From positions 1 through 11,407 of the forward strand of contig JAISKG010000085.1 in the NCBI GenBank assembly GCA_031261015.1: 11,407 bases of DNA, read 5' to 3'. A model generated the notes under the pieces. That model was not told the origin of the DNA, ran no database searches, and saw only the letters and a list, made by a program, of their open reading frames with translations. Positions 1-6,552 of the stretch are shown piece after piece. The position numbers and the translations under genes are program-made. How positions within the stretch are numbered: position 1 is the stretch's first letter; every line of letters starts with the position of its first letter. This DNA is from Dysgonamonadaceae bacterium (GTDB lineage Bacteria; Bacteroidota; Bacteroidia; Bacteroidales; Azobacteroidaceae).

Positions 1-1096
1 CTTCCAAAGCCGCCCTTTTCACCGGATTATTTGTGATCAGCCGGATTTTGGAAATGTGAATATCACACAGGATTTGAGCGCCTACGCCATACTCGCGTTC
101 GTCGGAATTGTGACCTAAATGCAAGTTAGCATCGACGGTATCCAAACCTTGTTCTTGTAATTTGTAAGCTTTCATTTTATCCATCAAACCGATACCGCGG
201 CCTTCCTGATTGAGATAAACGATTGCGCCTTTGCCTTCTTTTTCAATCATTTGCATGGCTTGATGCAATTGTTCGCCACATTCGCAACGCATGGAACTGA
301 AAATATCGCCGGTAGCGCAAGAGGAGTGCATCCGTACCAAAACCGGCTCGCCGGCTTTCCATTCACCTTTGATTAATGCGATGTGTTCCAATCCGTTGGA
401 TTTTTGCCGGAAAGGAATGAGTTGAAAATGTCCGTACCGGGTGGGCATATTTACTCGTTCGCCTTTTTCGACGAGCGATTCCTGTTTCAAGCGATAAGCA
501 ATTAAATCTTTGATGGAAATAATTTTAATATCGAATTTTGCAGCGATTTCCAATAATTGGGGCAAGCGCGCCATGGTGCCGTCGTCGTTGATAATCTCAA
601 TCAACGCGCCGGCGGGATATAAACCGGCCAAGCGCGCCAGATCGACGGCAGCTTCGGTGTGACCGGAGCGTTTCAGCACGCCACGGCTCCGCGCCCGCAA
701 AGGATTGATGTGTCCCGGACGTCCCAAATCTTCGGGTTTCGTGGCCGGATCGGCTAAAGCGAGAATCGTCGCGGCACGATCGTTCATCGAAACGCCGGTC
801 GTACAATCGCCGCCCAATTTATCGACGGTAATGGTAAACGGCGTGTCGAAAATCGACGTATTTTTCGCCACTTGCATTTCCAGATCCAGTTCAACGCAAC
901 GCTCTTCGGTAATCGGGGCGCACAGCACTCCCCGACCGTATTTCATCATGAAATTGACTTTTTCGGGCGTAATTTTCTCGGCGGCTACGATGAAATCGCC
1001 TTCGTTTTCACGATTTTCATCGTCCACGACAATCAAGAATTTTCCTTCGCGAAAATCTTCAATCGCTTCTTCAATGCTACTTAGTTGACGGGTCAT
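1..1096 (-). CDS. ribBA: Bifunctional 3,4-dihydroxy-2-butanone 4-phosphate synthase / GTP cyclohydrolase II, C-terminus cut by window edge
   Basis: Cytosolic enzyme catalysing the two entry reactions of riboflavin synthesis: ribulose 5-phosphate to dihydroxybutanone phosphate (N-terminal domain) and GTP to the diamino-pyrimidinone precursor (C-terminal domain). I read 365 codons from ATG at 1094-1096, still open at base 1; the family is about 400 residues, so only the C-terminal tail is missing. The RibB domain shows [10 protein letters not shown] at residues 25-34, GGDCTTGVS at 95-103, then RPGH and GHTEA. The RibA domain shows the zinc-binding Cys-x10-Cys-x-Cys in [19 protein letters not shown], then QEGRGIGL and a TNNPVK motif at the cut end. 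The start lies inside the end of the upstream permease gene (20-base overlap), so the two are surely co-transcribed and possibly translationally coupled. No FMN riboswitch is seen, as there is no leader space for one. Identification is very secure. Confidence 0.97.
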   Translation of the reverse strand, partial: MTRQLSSIEEAIEDFREGKFLIVVDDENRENEGDFIVAAEKITPEKVNFMMKYGRGVLCAPITEERCVELDLEMQVAKNTSIFDTPFTITVDKLGGDCTTGVSMNDRAATILALADPATKPEDLGRPGHINPLRARSRGVLKRSGHTEAAVDLARLAGLYPAGALIEIINDDGTMARLPQLLEIAAKFDIKIISIKDLIAYRLKQESLVEKGERVNMPTRYGHFQLIPFRQKSNGLEHIALIKGEWKAGEPVLVRMHSSCATGDIFSSMRCECGEQLHQAMQMIEKEGKGAIVYLNQEGRGIGLMDKMKAYKLQEQGLDTVDANLHLGHNSDEREYGVGAQILCDIHISKIRLITNNPVKRAALE

Positions 1097-2987
1097 ATTT
1101 TTTTAATTCTGTTTCGATTTCTTCGTTCACTTTGAGCGTGGTTTGCAAATCGTTATTGATTTGTTTGCGTTTCCACAAGGCTCGTCCATATATTAACAAT
1201 CCGACAGGGAAAAGTACGGCAAGGATCGTGCGCACAGCCGGAGATTTCAAAAATGGCAAGTGCATCGGCGTGATTACCGGATAATCTATCAATTTGGCAA
1301 TTATAAGGTTTTCATCGGCATTTTTCAGATCTTCGATATACGATTCCATCGAAAAAACCAGTTGTTGCAGATCGTCATTTCTCCACGCATTTTGCCAAAA
1401 AGCGATGTAGAACGGCAGTTGAGCATGCTGCTGCAGATAAACGAGCGCTGAACGGTTAAATTCTTCGATGAATGCGAGGTCTTTCGGATAATCGGCCGGA
1501 TTCATGATGATTTCTTTCTTGGCATAATTCCGCACTTCGCGTTTGCCCATGATGCGTTGCCATATCGATTTCCAAGCATCCGGATTCATCATCACCGAAT
1601 CGTTAACAGCTTTGTAAGTGAAAAAAACGCCCAAAATAGCTAAAGGCAATGAACTGAGCCACATCCCTTCCCAAATCGGCAAAACGCCTTGCCGAGCTAA
1701 TTTGATTCCCAAAATATCAATCGTGTAATAAAACAGGAACAAAAATACCGATAAAACGGCAGGCAATCCGATGCCGCCCTTGCGGATGATCGCTCCCAGA
1801 GGCGCGCCGATAAAGAAAAACAGCAGGCAGGCAAGTGAAAAAGTAAATTTCTTTTGTAATTGAATCTGGTGGGCGCGGATTTGCTTGACCGAACTGAGCT
1901 GCACCGAAGCATCGTAACTGTATTGATTGGTGAAATTCTCCACCTTATCTTTGGCGCGATTGACGTAGCGAAGTTGCTCTTCCTCGTTTAAATTATCGAA
2001 AACCGCTTGAAAGCCTTGTTCGTACAGCGAATCGGCAGGTTGCGCATTTTTCGCGTTCGCCCATGATCTTTGCTTGAACGAACTGAGATAAATCCGTTCC
2101 CGCCAGATCGGAAGGGCTTGCAAGGCCAAACTATCAACTTGGTGGCTCACTGAATCGGCAAAATGAGTTAATTGATTGATATTCTTTCCCATATCCCGAT
2201 TGCTCCGTGCCGATTCATCATTCATGGTGAAATTGGAATCGAAAGGGATCAAAATTTGTTTTAATGAGAAAGTTTCGCGACGGTAAGGAACACTTTCAGC
2301 AACCCAACGCGTTTTGCGCGTGCCCAGATTTTCAAACGATTCGCCACTATAAAGCGTTAATACTAAGTGCATTTTATCATCCGACATGGCCAATTTTCCG
2401 GTATCGGCCACAATCACCGCCGCATTTTCAAAGCCTTTGGAAAAATCGTAAATCATCATATCGAGCAGTGAGCCGGTCTTGGGGTCTTTGTGACGGACAT
2501 ATACATTGTAACCCGGAATTTCCTTGTAGAAAACGCCGACGGGAATGCTCAACTCCGGCGATTTATCCCGCACCGAATCCAGAATAGTGTACATTTTGAC
2601 ATAAGCCTGCGGCAAAATATTATTCTGAAAATAAAAGGAAATGCCGACGAGGCCGATAACGGCGATAATCAAAGGTTTCATGATTCGCAACAGTGAGATT
2701 CCCGACGCTTTCATCGCTAAAAGTTCGAGATGTTCGCCCAAATTGCCAAACGTCATCAGCGAAGCCAGCAAGACGGCCAGCGGCATCGACATCGGCACCA
2801 GCGTTAAGGCGGCATAAAAAAACAATTGCGCCAGCACGCCCATACCGATTCCTTTACCCACCATGTCGTTTACGGATTGCCATACAAATTGCATCAACAA
2901 AATGAAAAGGCAGACACTAAAAGTAGCAAGCAGAAGGGGAAAGAAAGTGCCTAAGACAAAAGAATATAATCTTTTAATACGAAACAT
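1077..2987 (-). CDS. LptF/LptG (YjgP/YjgQ) family lipopolysaccharide export permease, long Bacteroidota form
   Basis: Inner-membrane permease of the family that works with LptB and LptC to extract LPS for transport to the outer membrane. I prefer the ATG at 2985-2987 (636 aa, [10 protein letters not shown]). An in-frame TTG at 3018-3020 lies upstream of the likely promoter -7 box, so it is unlikely. Hydrophobic segments fall at about residues 9-32, 53-80 and 102-120, then a soluble, presumably periplasmic, region to about 380, then segments at about 382-402, 409-428 and 441-460. The family motif [12 protein letters not shown] is at about 394-405. A C-terminal extension of about 150 residues adds one more hydrophobic segment (about 587-604) and a charged tail. 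It is much longer than proteobacterial LptF/LptG (about 360 aa), as is usual in Bacteroidota. Whether it acts as LptF or LptG cannot be told from sequence alone, so no symbol is given. The stop (TAG at 1077) lies inside ribBA. Confidence 0.93.
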   Translation of the reverse strand: MFRIKRLYSFVLGTFFPLLLATFSVCLFILLMQFVWQSVNDMVGKGIGMGVLAQLFFYAALTLVPMSMPLAVLLASLMTFGNLGEHLELLAMKASGISLLRIMKPLIIAVIGLVGISFYFQNNILPQAYVKMYTILDSVRDKSPELSIPVGVFYKEIPGYNVYVRHKDPKTGSLLDMMIYDFSKGFENAAVIVADTGKLAMSDDKMHLVLTLYSGESFENLGTRKTRWVAESVPYRRETFSLKQILIPFDSNFTMNDESARSNRDMGKNINQLTHFADSVSHQVDSLALQALPIWRERIYLSSFKQRSWANAKNAQPADSLYEQGFQAVFDNLNEEEQLRYVNRAKDKVENFTNQYSYDASVQLSSVKQIRAHQIQLQKKFTFSLACLLFFFIGAPLGAIIRKGGIGLPAVLSVFLFLFYYTIDILGIKLARQGVLPIWEGMWLSSLPLAILGVFFTYKAVNDSVMMNPDAWKSIWQRIMGKREVRNYAKKEIIMNPADYPKDLAFIEEFNRSALVYLQQHAQLPFYIAFWQNAWRNDDLQQLVFSMESYIEDLKNADENLIIAKLIDYPVITPMHLPFLKSPAVRTILAVLFPVGLLIYGRALWKRKQINNDLQTTLKVNEEIETELKKYDPSTK

Positions 2988-3008
2988 ACGATTTTTAGTA
3001 AAAACGCA

Positions 3009-3039
3009 CAAAGGTAGCAACTTTCTTTCAAATTACAGA
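3009..3039 (-). promoter_or_regulatory. Bacteroidota-type promoter for the permease-ribBA unit
   Basis: Read on the minus strand, TCTG (plus-strand 3036-3039) is followed by a 19-base spacer and TACCTTTG (3009-3016), matching the phylum's TTTG-N19-TAnnTTTG pattern with one mismatch in the -33 box. The expected start near 3000-3003 is about 15 bases before the ATG at 2987. The -33 box overlaps nothing essential; the upstream START-like gene stops at 3033. Motif match only. Confidence 0.6.
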
Positions 3040-3416
3040 CCCAGTATTCGTTTCAGGTCTTTGATTTGTTTGTTCCACAAGGCGATGCTGTCGTCTTTCT
3101 CTTCAGGTTCGATAAAATCGGTGATTTCGAGCATCAATCCGCCCGTGAGTTCGTTTTTGTGGAGCCGGAACTCGAAAAAAGTATCCGGATTCTCATCTTC
3201 CAGCCAGTGAAAGCGGATGAAATTATTCGGGCTGATGCCTATTTCCCGCGCTTCCATCGAGTGATTTTTCCATGTAAACGTAAAAAGCTTGTCGTTGCTG
3301 TTTACTTGATCGGCAAACCATCCGGAGAGGCCGGCAGCTGACCCGATACGATTCCAAAGACTGCTTCTCGATGCGCTATCGAAAACGTATTCGATATGAA
3401 AATTTTCTTTTCGCAT
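3033..3416 (-). CDS. START-like (SRPBCC / AHSA1-type) domain protein
   Basis: Small soluble protein (127 aa from ATG at 3414-3416) that I recognise as the Bacteroidota START-like domain family: a helix-grip fold that usually encloses a hydrophobic ligand pocket. The opening MRKENFHIEYVFDSASRSSL, the tract GLSGWFADQV and the alternating hydrophobic strands around TFTWKNHSMEAREIG and FIRFHWLED fit this fold. The last segment, rich in acidic residues followed by WNKQIKDLKRILGL, forms the expected C-terminal helix. Ligand and cellular role are unknown. A GTG at 3434 would add six residues, but it overlaps the -7 promoter box, so the ATG is preferred. It lies 45 bases upstream of the permease start and 49 bases downstream of the GNAT stop, both on the same strand. 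Confidence 0.85.
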   Translation of the reverse strand: MRKENFHIEYVFDSASRSSLWNRIGSAAGLSGWFADQVNSNDKLFTFTWKNHSMEAREIGISPNNFIRFHWLEDENPDTFFEFRLHKNELTGGLMLEITDFIEPEEKDDSIALWNKQIKDLKRILGL

Positions 3417-3432
3417 GGCATTTTTTTGCTGC

Positions 3433-3464
3433 ACAAGATACGAAGAAAAAACGAGATAAGCAAA
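3433..3464 (-). promoter_or_regulatory. Bacteroidota-type promoter for the START-like gene
   Basis: On the minus strand, TTTG (plus-strand 3461-3464) is followed by a 20-base spacer and TATCTTGT (3433-3440), one mismatch from TAnnTTTG. The predicted start, about 7-10 bases downstream, leaves a short leader to the ATG at 3416. The -33 box lies just beyond the stop codon of the GNAT gene (3466). Confidence 0.6.
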
Positions 3465-3465
3465 C

Positions 3466-4056
3466 TTAGTCGAGCATCATGCCCATGTAGAGCGTAGTAA
3501 TTCCTTTCGCAGCGGGATTGAGCCGCTTGATCATTCCCTTTTGTTCGTAGGGAAAATCCGACTCTTTTTCCAGCCAAACGCCGTTTTCATCGAAAAAATC
3601 CTGCCTGATTAGCTGCCATTGCGCCGGGCTTTTTAAAACTTTATTTTCCGGCGGCTGCAAACTGGGATCGCAAAGGCGAAAACCATAGTTGACATACATG
3701 GCAGCCAACTCTTTTTCTTGAGGGATTAAAAAAGTGTAATCATAGCCTTTTTTGCTCATTTCATCGAAAGAAAACCGCAAAAGTTGATCCATGTAGCCGC
3801 GTTTCCGGTAAGCCGGATGAGTCATGATTCCCGACAAATAACCACCTTGCCGGATCTCATCGCCTATTTGAAGCGAATAAGGAATCATTTGGAGCGCCGC
3901 CACCGGTTGATTGTCTTCCAGATAAATCAATGTTTGGTCGTTTTGATAGATTTCATCGAAATAAAAGGTGATGAAAGTATCGGTATCCTTGGGGAAGCAG
4001 AGTTTCCAGAGGGATTTTAAAGTGGGCTTGAATTTGTTTTTGCTATATTGGATCAA
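3466..4056 (-). CDS. GNAT-family N-acetyltransferase
   Basis: Predicted cytosolic acetyl-CoA-dependent N-acetyltransferase of 196 residues; the acceptor substrate cannot be inferred. The acetyl-CoA-binding motif A is visible as GGYLSGIMTHPAYRKRGYMD at residues 71-90, with the R84-K85-R86-G87 pyrophosphate-binding loop followed by a helix (LLRFSFDEM). Motif B appears as AAMYVNYGFRL at about 118-128, with the usual Tyr before Gly-Phe. The start codon is TTG at 4054-4056; an in-frame TAG lies 9 bases upstream of it and the first in-frame ATG is only at residue 57, inside the fold. A perfect -7 box at 4085-4092 supports a start close to 4056. The C-terminal third, after residue 130, is divergent. 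It is the first gene of the leftward block and borders the accessory islet. Confidence 0.85.
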   Translation of the reverse strand: MIQYSKNKFKPTLKSLWKLCFPKDTDTFITFYFDEIYQNDQTLIYLEDNQPVAALQMIPYSLQIGDEIRQGGYLSGIMTHPAYRKRGYMDQLLRFSFDEMSKKGYDYTFLIPQEKELAAMYVNYGFRLCDPSLQPPENKVLKSPAQWQLIRQDFFDENGVWLEKESDFPYEQKGMIKRLNPAAKGITTLYMGMMLD

Positions 4057-4084
4057 AATTTTAAACTAAGATTTATTGGTATCG

Positions 4085-4092
4085 CAAAGATA
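4085..4092 (-). promoter_or_regulatory. -7 promoter box for the GNAT gene
   Basis: TATCTTTG on the minus strand is a perfect match to TAnnTTTG, with 28 bases between it and the TTG start codon at 4056. No clear TTTG is found 18-21 bases upstream, so this rests on the -7 box and its position. Confidence 0.5.
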
Positions 4093-4136
4093 CAAAGAAA
4101 ATTGGATATTGAATTGCTTTTCGGTAAGAAGTAATA

Positions 4137-4403
4137 AATGAAGTCATCTAAACTTTTTGCCACAAATGAAAAGAGTGTATAAACAAAGTATGTTATAGCT
4201 CTTTGGGACGACATTTTACTCAAAAAGAACGCAGATGACACGGATAACGCGAATTTTCGCGGATAGTATTTTTTGAAATTCATATCTGATTAAATATTGA
4301 TAAATCTGTGAAAATCCGCGTTATCCGTGTCATCTGCGTTCCAAAGAGAAGTACAATCCCATGCGGACTTGACCGAGATTAAAAAAGTTTAGATGACTTC
4401 ATT
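4137..4403. repeat. MITE-like 267-bp region with perfect 22-bp terminal inverted repeats
   Basis: Bases 4137-4158 and 4382-4403 are exact reverse complements over 22 bases; the core reads AAGTCATCTAAACTTTTT on the left. The region between encodes no protein and contains a second, nested long palindrome (4227-4341). This arrangement suits a non-autonomous mobile element or a palindromic intergenic repeat. I could not find a convincing target-site duplication in the flanks, and no transposase is in the window, so mobility is inferred. The element separates the leftward GNAT gene from the rightward islet. Confidence 0.6.
4227..4341. repeat. Long nested palindrome (25-bp perfect arms, extendable to about 38 bp)
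   Basis: Arms 4227-4251 and 4317-4341 are perfectly complementary. Pairing continues inwards to 4264/4304 with one mismatch and two G-T pairs, leaving a loop of about 39 bases. The arms consist of short tandem-like words (CGCAGATGACACGGATAACG on the left). As RNA it would form a very stable hairpin in either direction. It could block read-through between the divergent units, but no clear U-tract follows it. Confidence 0.75.
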
Positions 4404-4483
4404 GTATAAAAATAAAACGCCGAAGGCGTAAAATCTGTTCCGGATATTGGTGCATGAAAAAATAAAAAATTTCACGAAAAAAA

Positions 4484-4514
4484 CTTGTAATTTAAACAAA
4501 AAGCCATATATTTG
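4484..4514 (+). promoter_or_regulatory. Bacteroidota-type promoter upstream of the structured RNA region
   Basis: CTTG at 4484-4487, a spacer of exactly 19 bases, then TATATTTG at 4507-4514, a perfect TAnnTTTG box with a one-mismatch -33 box. Transcription should begin near 4520, more than 300 bases before the lipoprotein ATG at 4839. It therefore makes either a long structured leader or a separate small RNA. Confidence 0.6.
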
Positions 4515-4519
4515 CTGCA

Positions 4520-4770
4520 AATTATAAACATAAAACAGAATATGCTTATGAGATAGTAAAATTTGTGCCGGTACGCACATCTTGAAATATTAGGAAAAAG
4601 CGTTATGCTTTTATTCTTGCTTTCTGAAATCTAGACAATTTCGAAAACTGCAAAGAAGAAAGTGTTTAACGTCCGCGTCTTAGGGCGCGGATATTATTCG
4701 TTTATCTTGCAGTTTAGGTAGTCTAGAACCTCAGAAAGTAGATATTAGAATTTTGTCCGCGCTTTTTTTA
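4520..4770 (+). ncRNA. Candidate structured RNA (small RNA or long 5' leader), family unknown
   Basis: No open reading frame of note runs rightwards here, but complementarity is dense. A small hairpin pairs TGTGC with GCACA (4564-4579). A rod follows: 4617-4627 with 4731-4741 (contains CTTTCTGA/TCAGAAAG), TCTAGAC 4630-4636 with GTCTAGA 4721-4727, AAACTGCAA 4645-4653 with TTGCAGTTT 4707-4715, then a large internal loop of about 17 and 14 bases, and a terminal stem 4671-4679 with 4684-4692 closing a UUAG loop. A U7 tract ends at 4769. A promoter lies just upstream. A rod with an open central bubble resembles the general layout of 6S RNA, but the length, the sequence and the absence of a clear match do not allow that name. 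The ends are estimates. Confidence 0.55.
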
Positions 4771-4785
4771 TGATGCGTATCTTTT
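4752..4785 (+). promoter_or_regulatory. Possible second promoter, directly for the lipoprotein gene
   Basis: TTTG at 4752-4755 and TATCTTTT at 4778-4785 (last base off the TAnnTTTG consensus) are separated by 22 bases, slightly long. If used, it would give a leader of about 45 bases before the ATG at 4839 and would make the upstream RNA an independent transcript. Weak. Confidence 0.3.
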
Positions 4786-4838
4786 CTAAAATGATAGGGC
4801 AAATTAAGTTAAATATTAATTTTTAAATTTGTTAAATC

Positions 4839-5705
4839 ATGAAATCAATAAAGAAAATCACAGTATTATTACTTTGTGTAATCGCTTTTGCATCTTGCTC
4901 TAAAGATGAGTCTATTCCTAATGAATCAATTGATAATCAAACATTTAATAATTTACGGGCATTTGCTGACTTAAATGCCCAGCTTGATGATTTGAATAGT
5001 ACGTTTGTGATGCAATCTTCAACATTACCTGAATTAAGATGGTCTTGGAAAAAGTTTTGGAAAATTGCAAAAGCAGATTTAACGGGAGCTGGGACAGGAG
5101 CAGGAGTCGGAAACACTGTCGGAGGAATAGGCGGTGCTATAGTAGGTGGAATCATCGGCGCCGTAGTTTATTCTCTGGAGGCAGCACAAACGCAATCGGC
5201 AGTAATATCAGGGAATAATACGACAGGGAATGCACTTGTTTTCGATATTTCGGATGCCAGAGAAGATAGTATAGGTTACTACCATAACTTGATAATAACA
5301 GCATTGATACAAAATAATCCACAGATTATTAACGCTTCTGCGGATGAAAAAATGAACGCTGTAGTTGATCAAGTGCAAAAATACTTTCCTGATGAGATGA
5401 CAAAGTTTAATATATCAAACTTCAGGTCAAATATCCTGTCAAATTTGGAGTCTGATATTGAGATTCTTACGATTGAAGAAAATCCTTTTCCTACTTTGGC
5501 GCAACGATATCCTGAATTGCAGAGCGAATTTGTTGTGATGGAAAAATATGTAACGACTGTATCCTCATTAAATCCTGAATTACAAGAGGATTATTCAGCC
5601 GCAGTCATTCAGATTGTTGATAAGTCGGACATTAGCTCCACTTCGTCGTCTGTTATAAAATCAGCTGTTTCGGTTGGAATTAATAGCAGCAGATTATGGG
5701 AATGA
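4839..5705 (+). CDS. Surface-type lipoprotein with a glycine-zipper segment, function unknown
   Basis: A 288-residue protein that I cannot assign to a named family. Residues 1-20 form a lipoprotein signal peptide (KKITVLLLCVIAFASC) with the lipidated Cys at 20. The next residues, SKDES, resemble the acidic/lysine export signal that sends Bacteroidota lipoproteins to the cell surface. A Trp/Lys-rich stretch (RWSWKKFWKIAKADL, 67-81) precedes a glycine zipper at about 83-107 (LTGAGTGAGVGNTVGGIGGA, then IVGGIIGAVV), which may insert into or oligomerise at a membrane. The remainder is soluble, with an IGYYHN motif at 145-150 and a C-terminus ending in NSSRLWE. Such zippers occur in pore-forming bacteriocins and in outer-membrane lipoproteins alike, so toxicity is only a possibility. 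The gene is visibly more AT-rich than the flanking core genes. The beta-barrel gene follows 81 bases downstream, on the same strand. Confidence 0.85.
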   Translation: MKSIKKITVLLLCVIAFASCSKDESIPNESIDNQTFNNLRAFADLNAQLDDLNSTFVMQSSTLPELRWSWKKFWKIAKADLTGAGTGAGVGNTVGGIGGAIVGGIIGAVVYSLEAAQTQSAVISGNNTTGNALVFDISDAREDSIGYYHNLIITALIQNNPQIINASADEKMNAVVDQVQKYFPDEMTKFNISNFRSNILSNLESDIEILTIEENPFPTLAQRYPELQSEFVVMEKYVTTVSSLNPELQEDYSAAVIQIVDKSDISSTSSSVIKSAVSVGINSSRLWE

Positions 5706-5724
5706 ATTAATAAGTAAGAATCAG

Positions 5725-5758
5725 AGTTGCGCTGTTCATTAATTTAAACAGCGCAACT
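5725..5758 (+). other. Intercistronic 12-bp hairpin between lipoprotein and barrel genes
   Basis: AGTTGCGCTGTT (5725-5736) and AACAGCGCAACT (5747-5758) are perfect reverse complements around a 10-base loop. No T-run follows on the plus strand (TAAAAACAAAC), so it is not a classical intrinsic terminator. It may protect the 3' end of the lipoprotein message or set the ratio of the two gene products. Confidence 0.7.
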
Positions 5759-5786
5759 TAAAAACAAACAATAAATTTTCACAAAT

Positions 5787-6437
5787 ATGAAAAAGTCTTA
5801 TTTTATTTCACTGTTTTTATTTATGGGTCTTTACGCTTCTGCCCAAGTAAGATACGGCGTTGAGGCAGGTTATGGTTTTAATCGGATCAATGCACCAAAT
5901 GTAACCGGAAAAAATAATCCTTCTTTTCGTTTGGGTGGTTTTGTTCATTATTCGGAAAACGTAGAGTCGGGTATTTATTTTGGTAGAAGAGGAATGAAAT
6001 TGACTGATTTTGATCCTCAATATGCCGGTCAGATAGAACAGCTTGACTTTTATAATAATTATATAGAAGTAGTTCCTTTTTCAGCTACTTTGAGTGACGG
6101 TACATTGTTTTCCGAAAAGTTAAAATGGTTTATTAATGTTGGTTTTTATGCTTCCTACGGTTTTGGCGGTACGAGTAAAGTCACTGTCGATGGCAAAACC
6201 GTCGAACTGAACAATATTTATAAAAACCAAGATTTTACTGTGGACAATGCAACTTATTCGTACAAAGCCTTTAAACCTTTCGATTGCGGAGTAAATTTTG
6301 GTTTTCAATTCATGTATCAAGATAGGTATTTCCTTCGGTGCAATCTGCCAATCAGTTTTCGGAATGATATAACGCCTTATGATAAGAAAGTTAACTTCGT
6401 TTTCTCTTCATTATCTTTGGGTTATATGATTAAGTAA
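5787..6437 (+). CDS. PorT/OmpX-like outer-membrane beta-barrel protein
   Basis: A 216-residue protein with a Sec signal peptide (MKKSYFISLFLFMGLYASA, predicted cleavage before Q20). The mature part of about 197 residues alternates hydrophobic and polar residues in short strands separated by turns: VRYGVEAGYGFNRI, SFRLGGFVHYSENVESGIYF, KWFINVGFYASYGFGG, FDCGVNFGFQFMY, YFLRCNLPISF, and the final NFVFSSLSLGYMIK. The size and strand pattern fit a small, perhaps 8-stranded, outer-membrane barrel of the PorT/OMP_b-brl_2 type, common in this phylum. Ligand and role are unknown. It shares the AT-rich character of the lipoprotein gene upstream and is probably on the same transcript, suggesting that the two products meet in the outer membrane. 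No separate promoter was found in the 81-base gap. The start is the ATG at 5787, in an A-rich context without a Shine-Dalgarno sequence. Confidence 0.85.
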   Translation: MKKSYFISLFLFMGLYASAQVRYGVEAGYGFNRINAPNVTGKNNPSFRLGGFVHYSENVESGIYFGRRGMKLTDFDPQYAGQIEQLDFYNNYIEVVPFSATLSDGTLFSEKLKWFINVGFYASYGFGGTSKVTVDGKTVELNNIYKNQDFTVDNATYSYKAFKPFDCGVNFGFQFMYQDRYFLRCNLPISFRNDITPYDKKVNFVFSSLSLGYMIK

Positions 6438-6469
6438 AATGAATCTCGGATATTTTCCTATACTTTGCA

Positions 6470-6506
6470 AATAACCTCCAGTCGCTACGCTTCACTGGAG
6501 GTTATT
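6470..6506. terminator. 13-bp hairpin after the barrel gene, possible bidirectional terminator
   Basis: AATAACCTCCAGT (6470-6482) pairs perfectly with ACTGGAGGTTATT (6494-6506) around an 11-base loop, 32 bases after the barrel stop codon. The following bases (CGTATTTAAG) are only weakly T-rich. A second small hairpin, AAGTCC/GGACTT (6514-6528), follows. Position between convergent genes suggests termination, but the U-tract is poor. Confidence 0.5.
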
Positions 6507-6552
6507 CGTATTTAAGTCCACCGGACTTTGGGAACAAAATTTGCAAAGCTAC

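Noticed and set aside
705..1088. A 127-codon plus-strand open frame opposite ribBA
   Set aside because: It is antisense to a gene with complete RibB motifs, has a serine-rich low-information composition, and no promoter or family match.
3018..3020. Upstream TTG start for the permease, adding 11 residues
   Set aside because: It lies upstream of the probable -7 box at 3009-3016, and the ATG at 2987 begins the usual [12 protein letters not shown] N-terminus.
4053..4283. A 76-codon minus-strand open frame within the 4137-4403 element
   Set aside because: The translation is low-complexity Phe/Ser-rich, overlaps the inverted repeats and runs over the GNAT promoter; no sign of a real protein or of a transposase remnant.
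4620..4740. Naming the rod-shaped RNA as 6S RNA
   Set aside because: Topology is only loosely similar, the rod is shorter than typical 6S RNA, and I cannot recognise conserved sequence; kept as an unassigned candidate.
4520..4838. Retron or diversity-generating element (structured RNA next to a gene)
   Set aside because: No reverse transcriptase is present on either strand, and the rod lacks the template/variable repeat arrangement.
6544..6551. Minus-strand TAGCTTTG as an antisense promoter against the barrel gene
   Set aside because: A perfect -7 box, but with no TTTG at suitable spacing and nothing to express downstream except the antisense of the barrel gene; short motifs of this kind are expected by chance.
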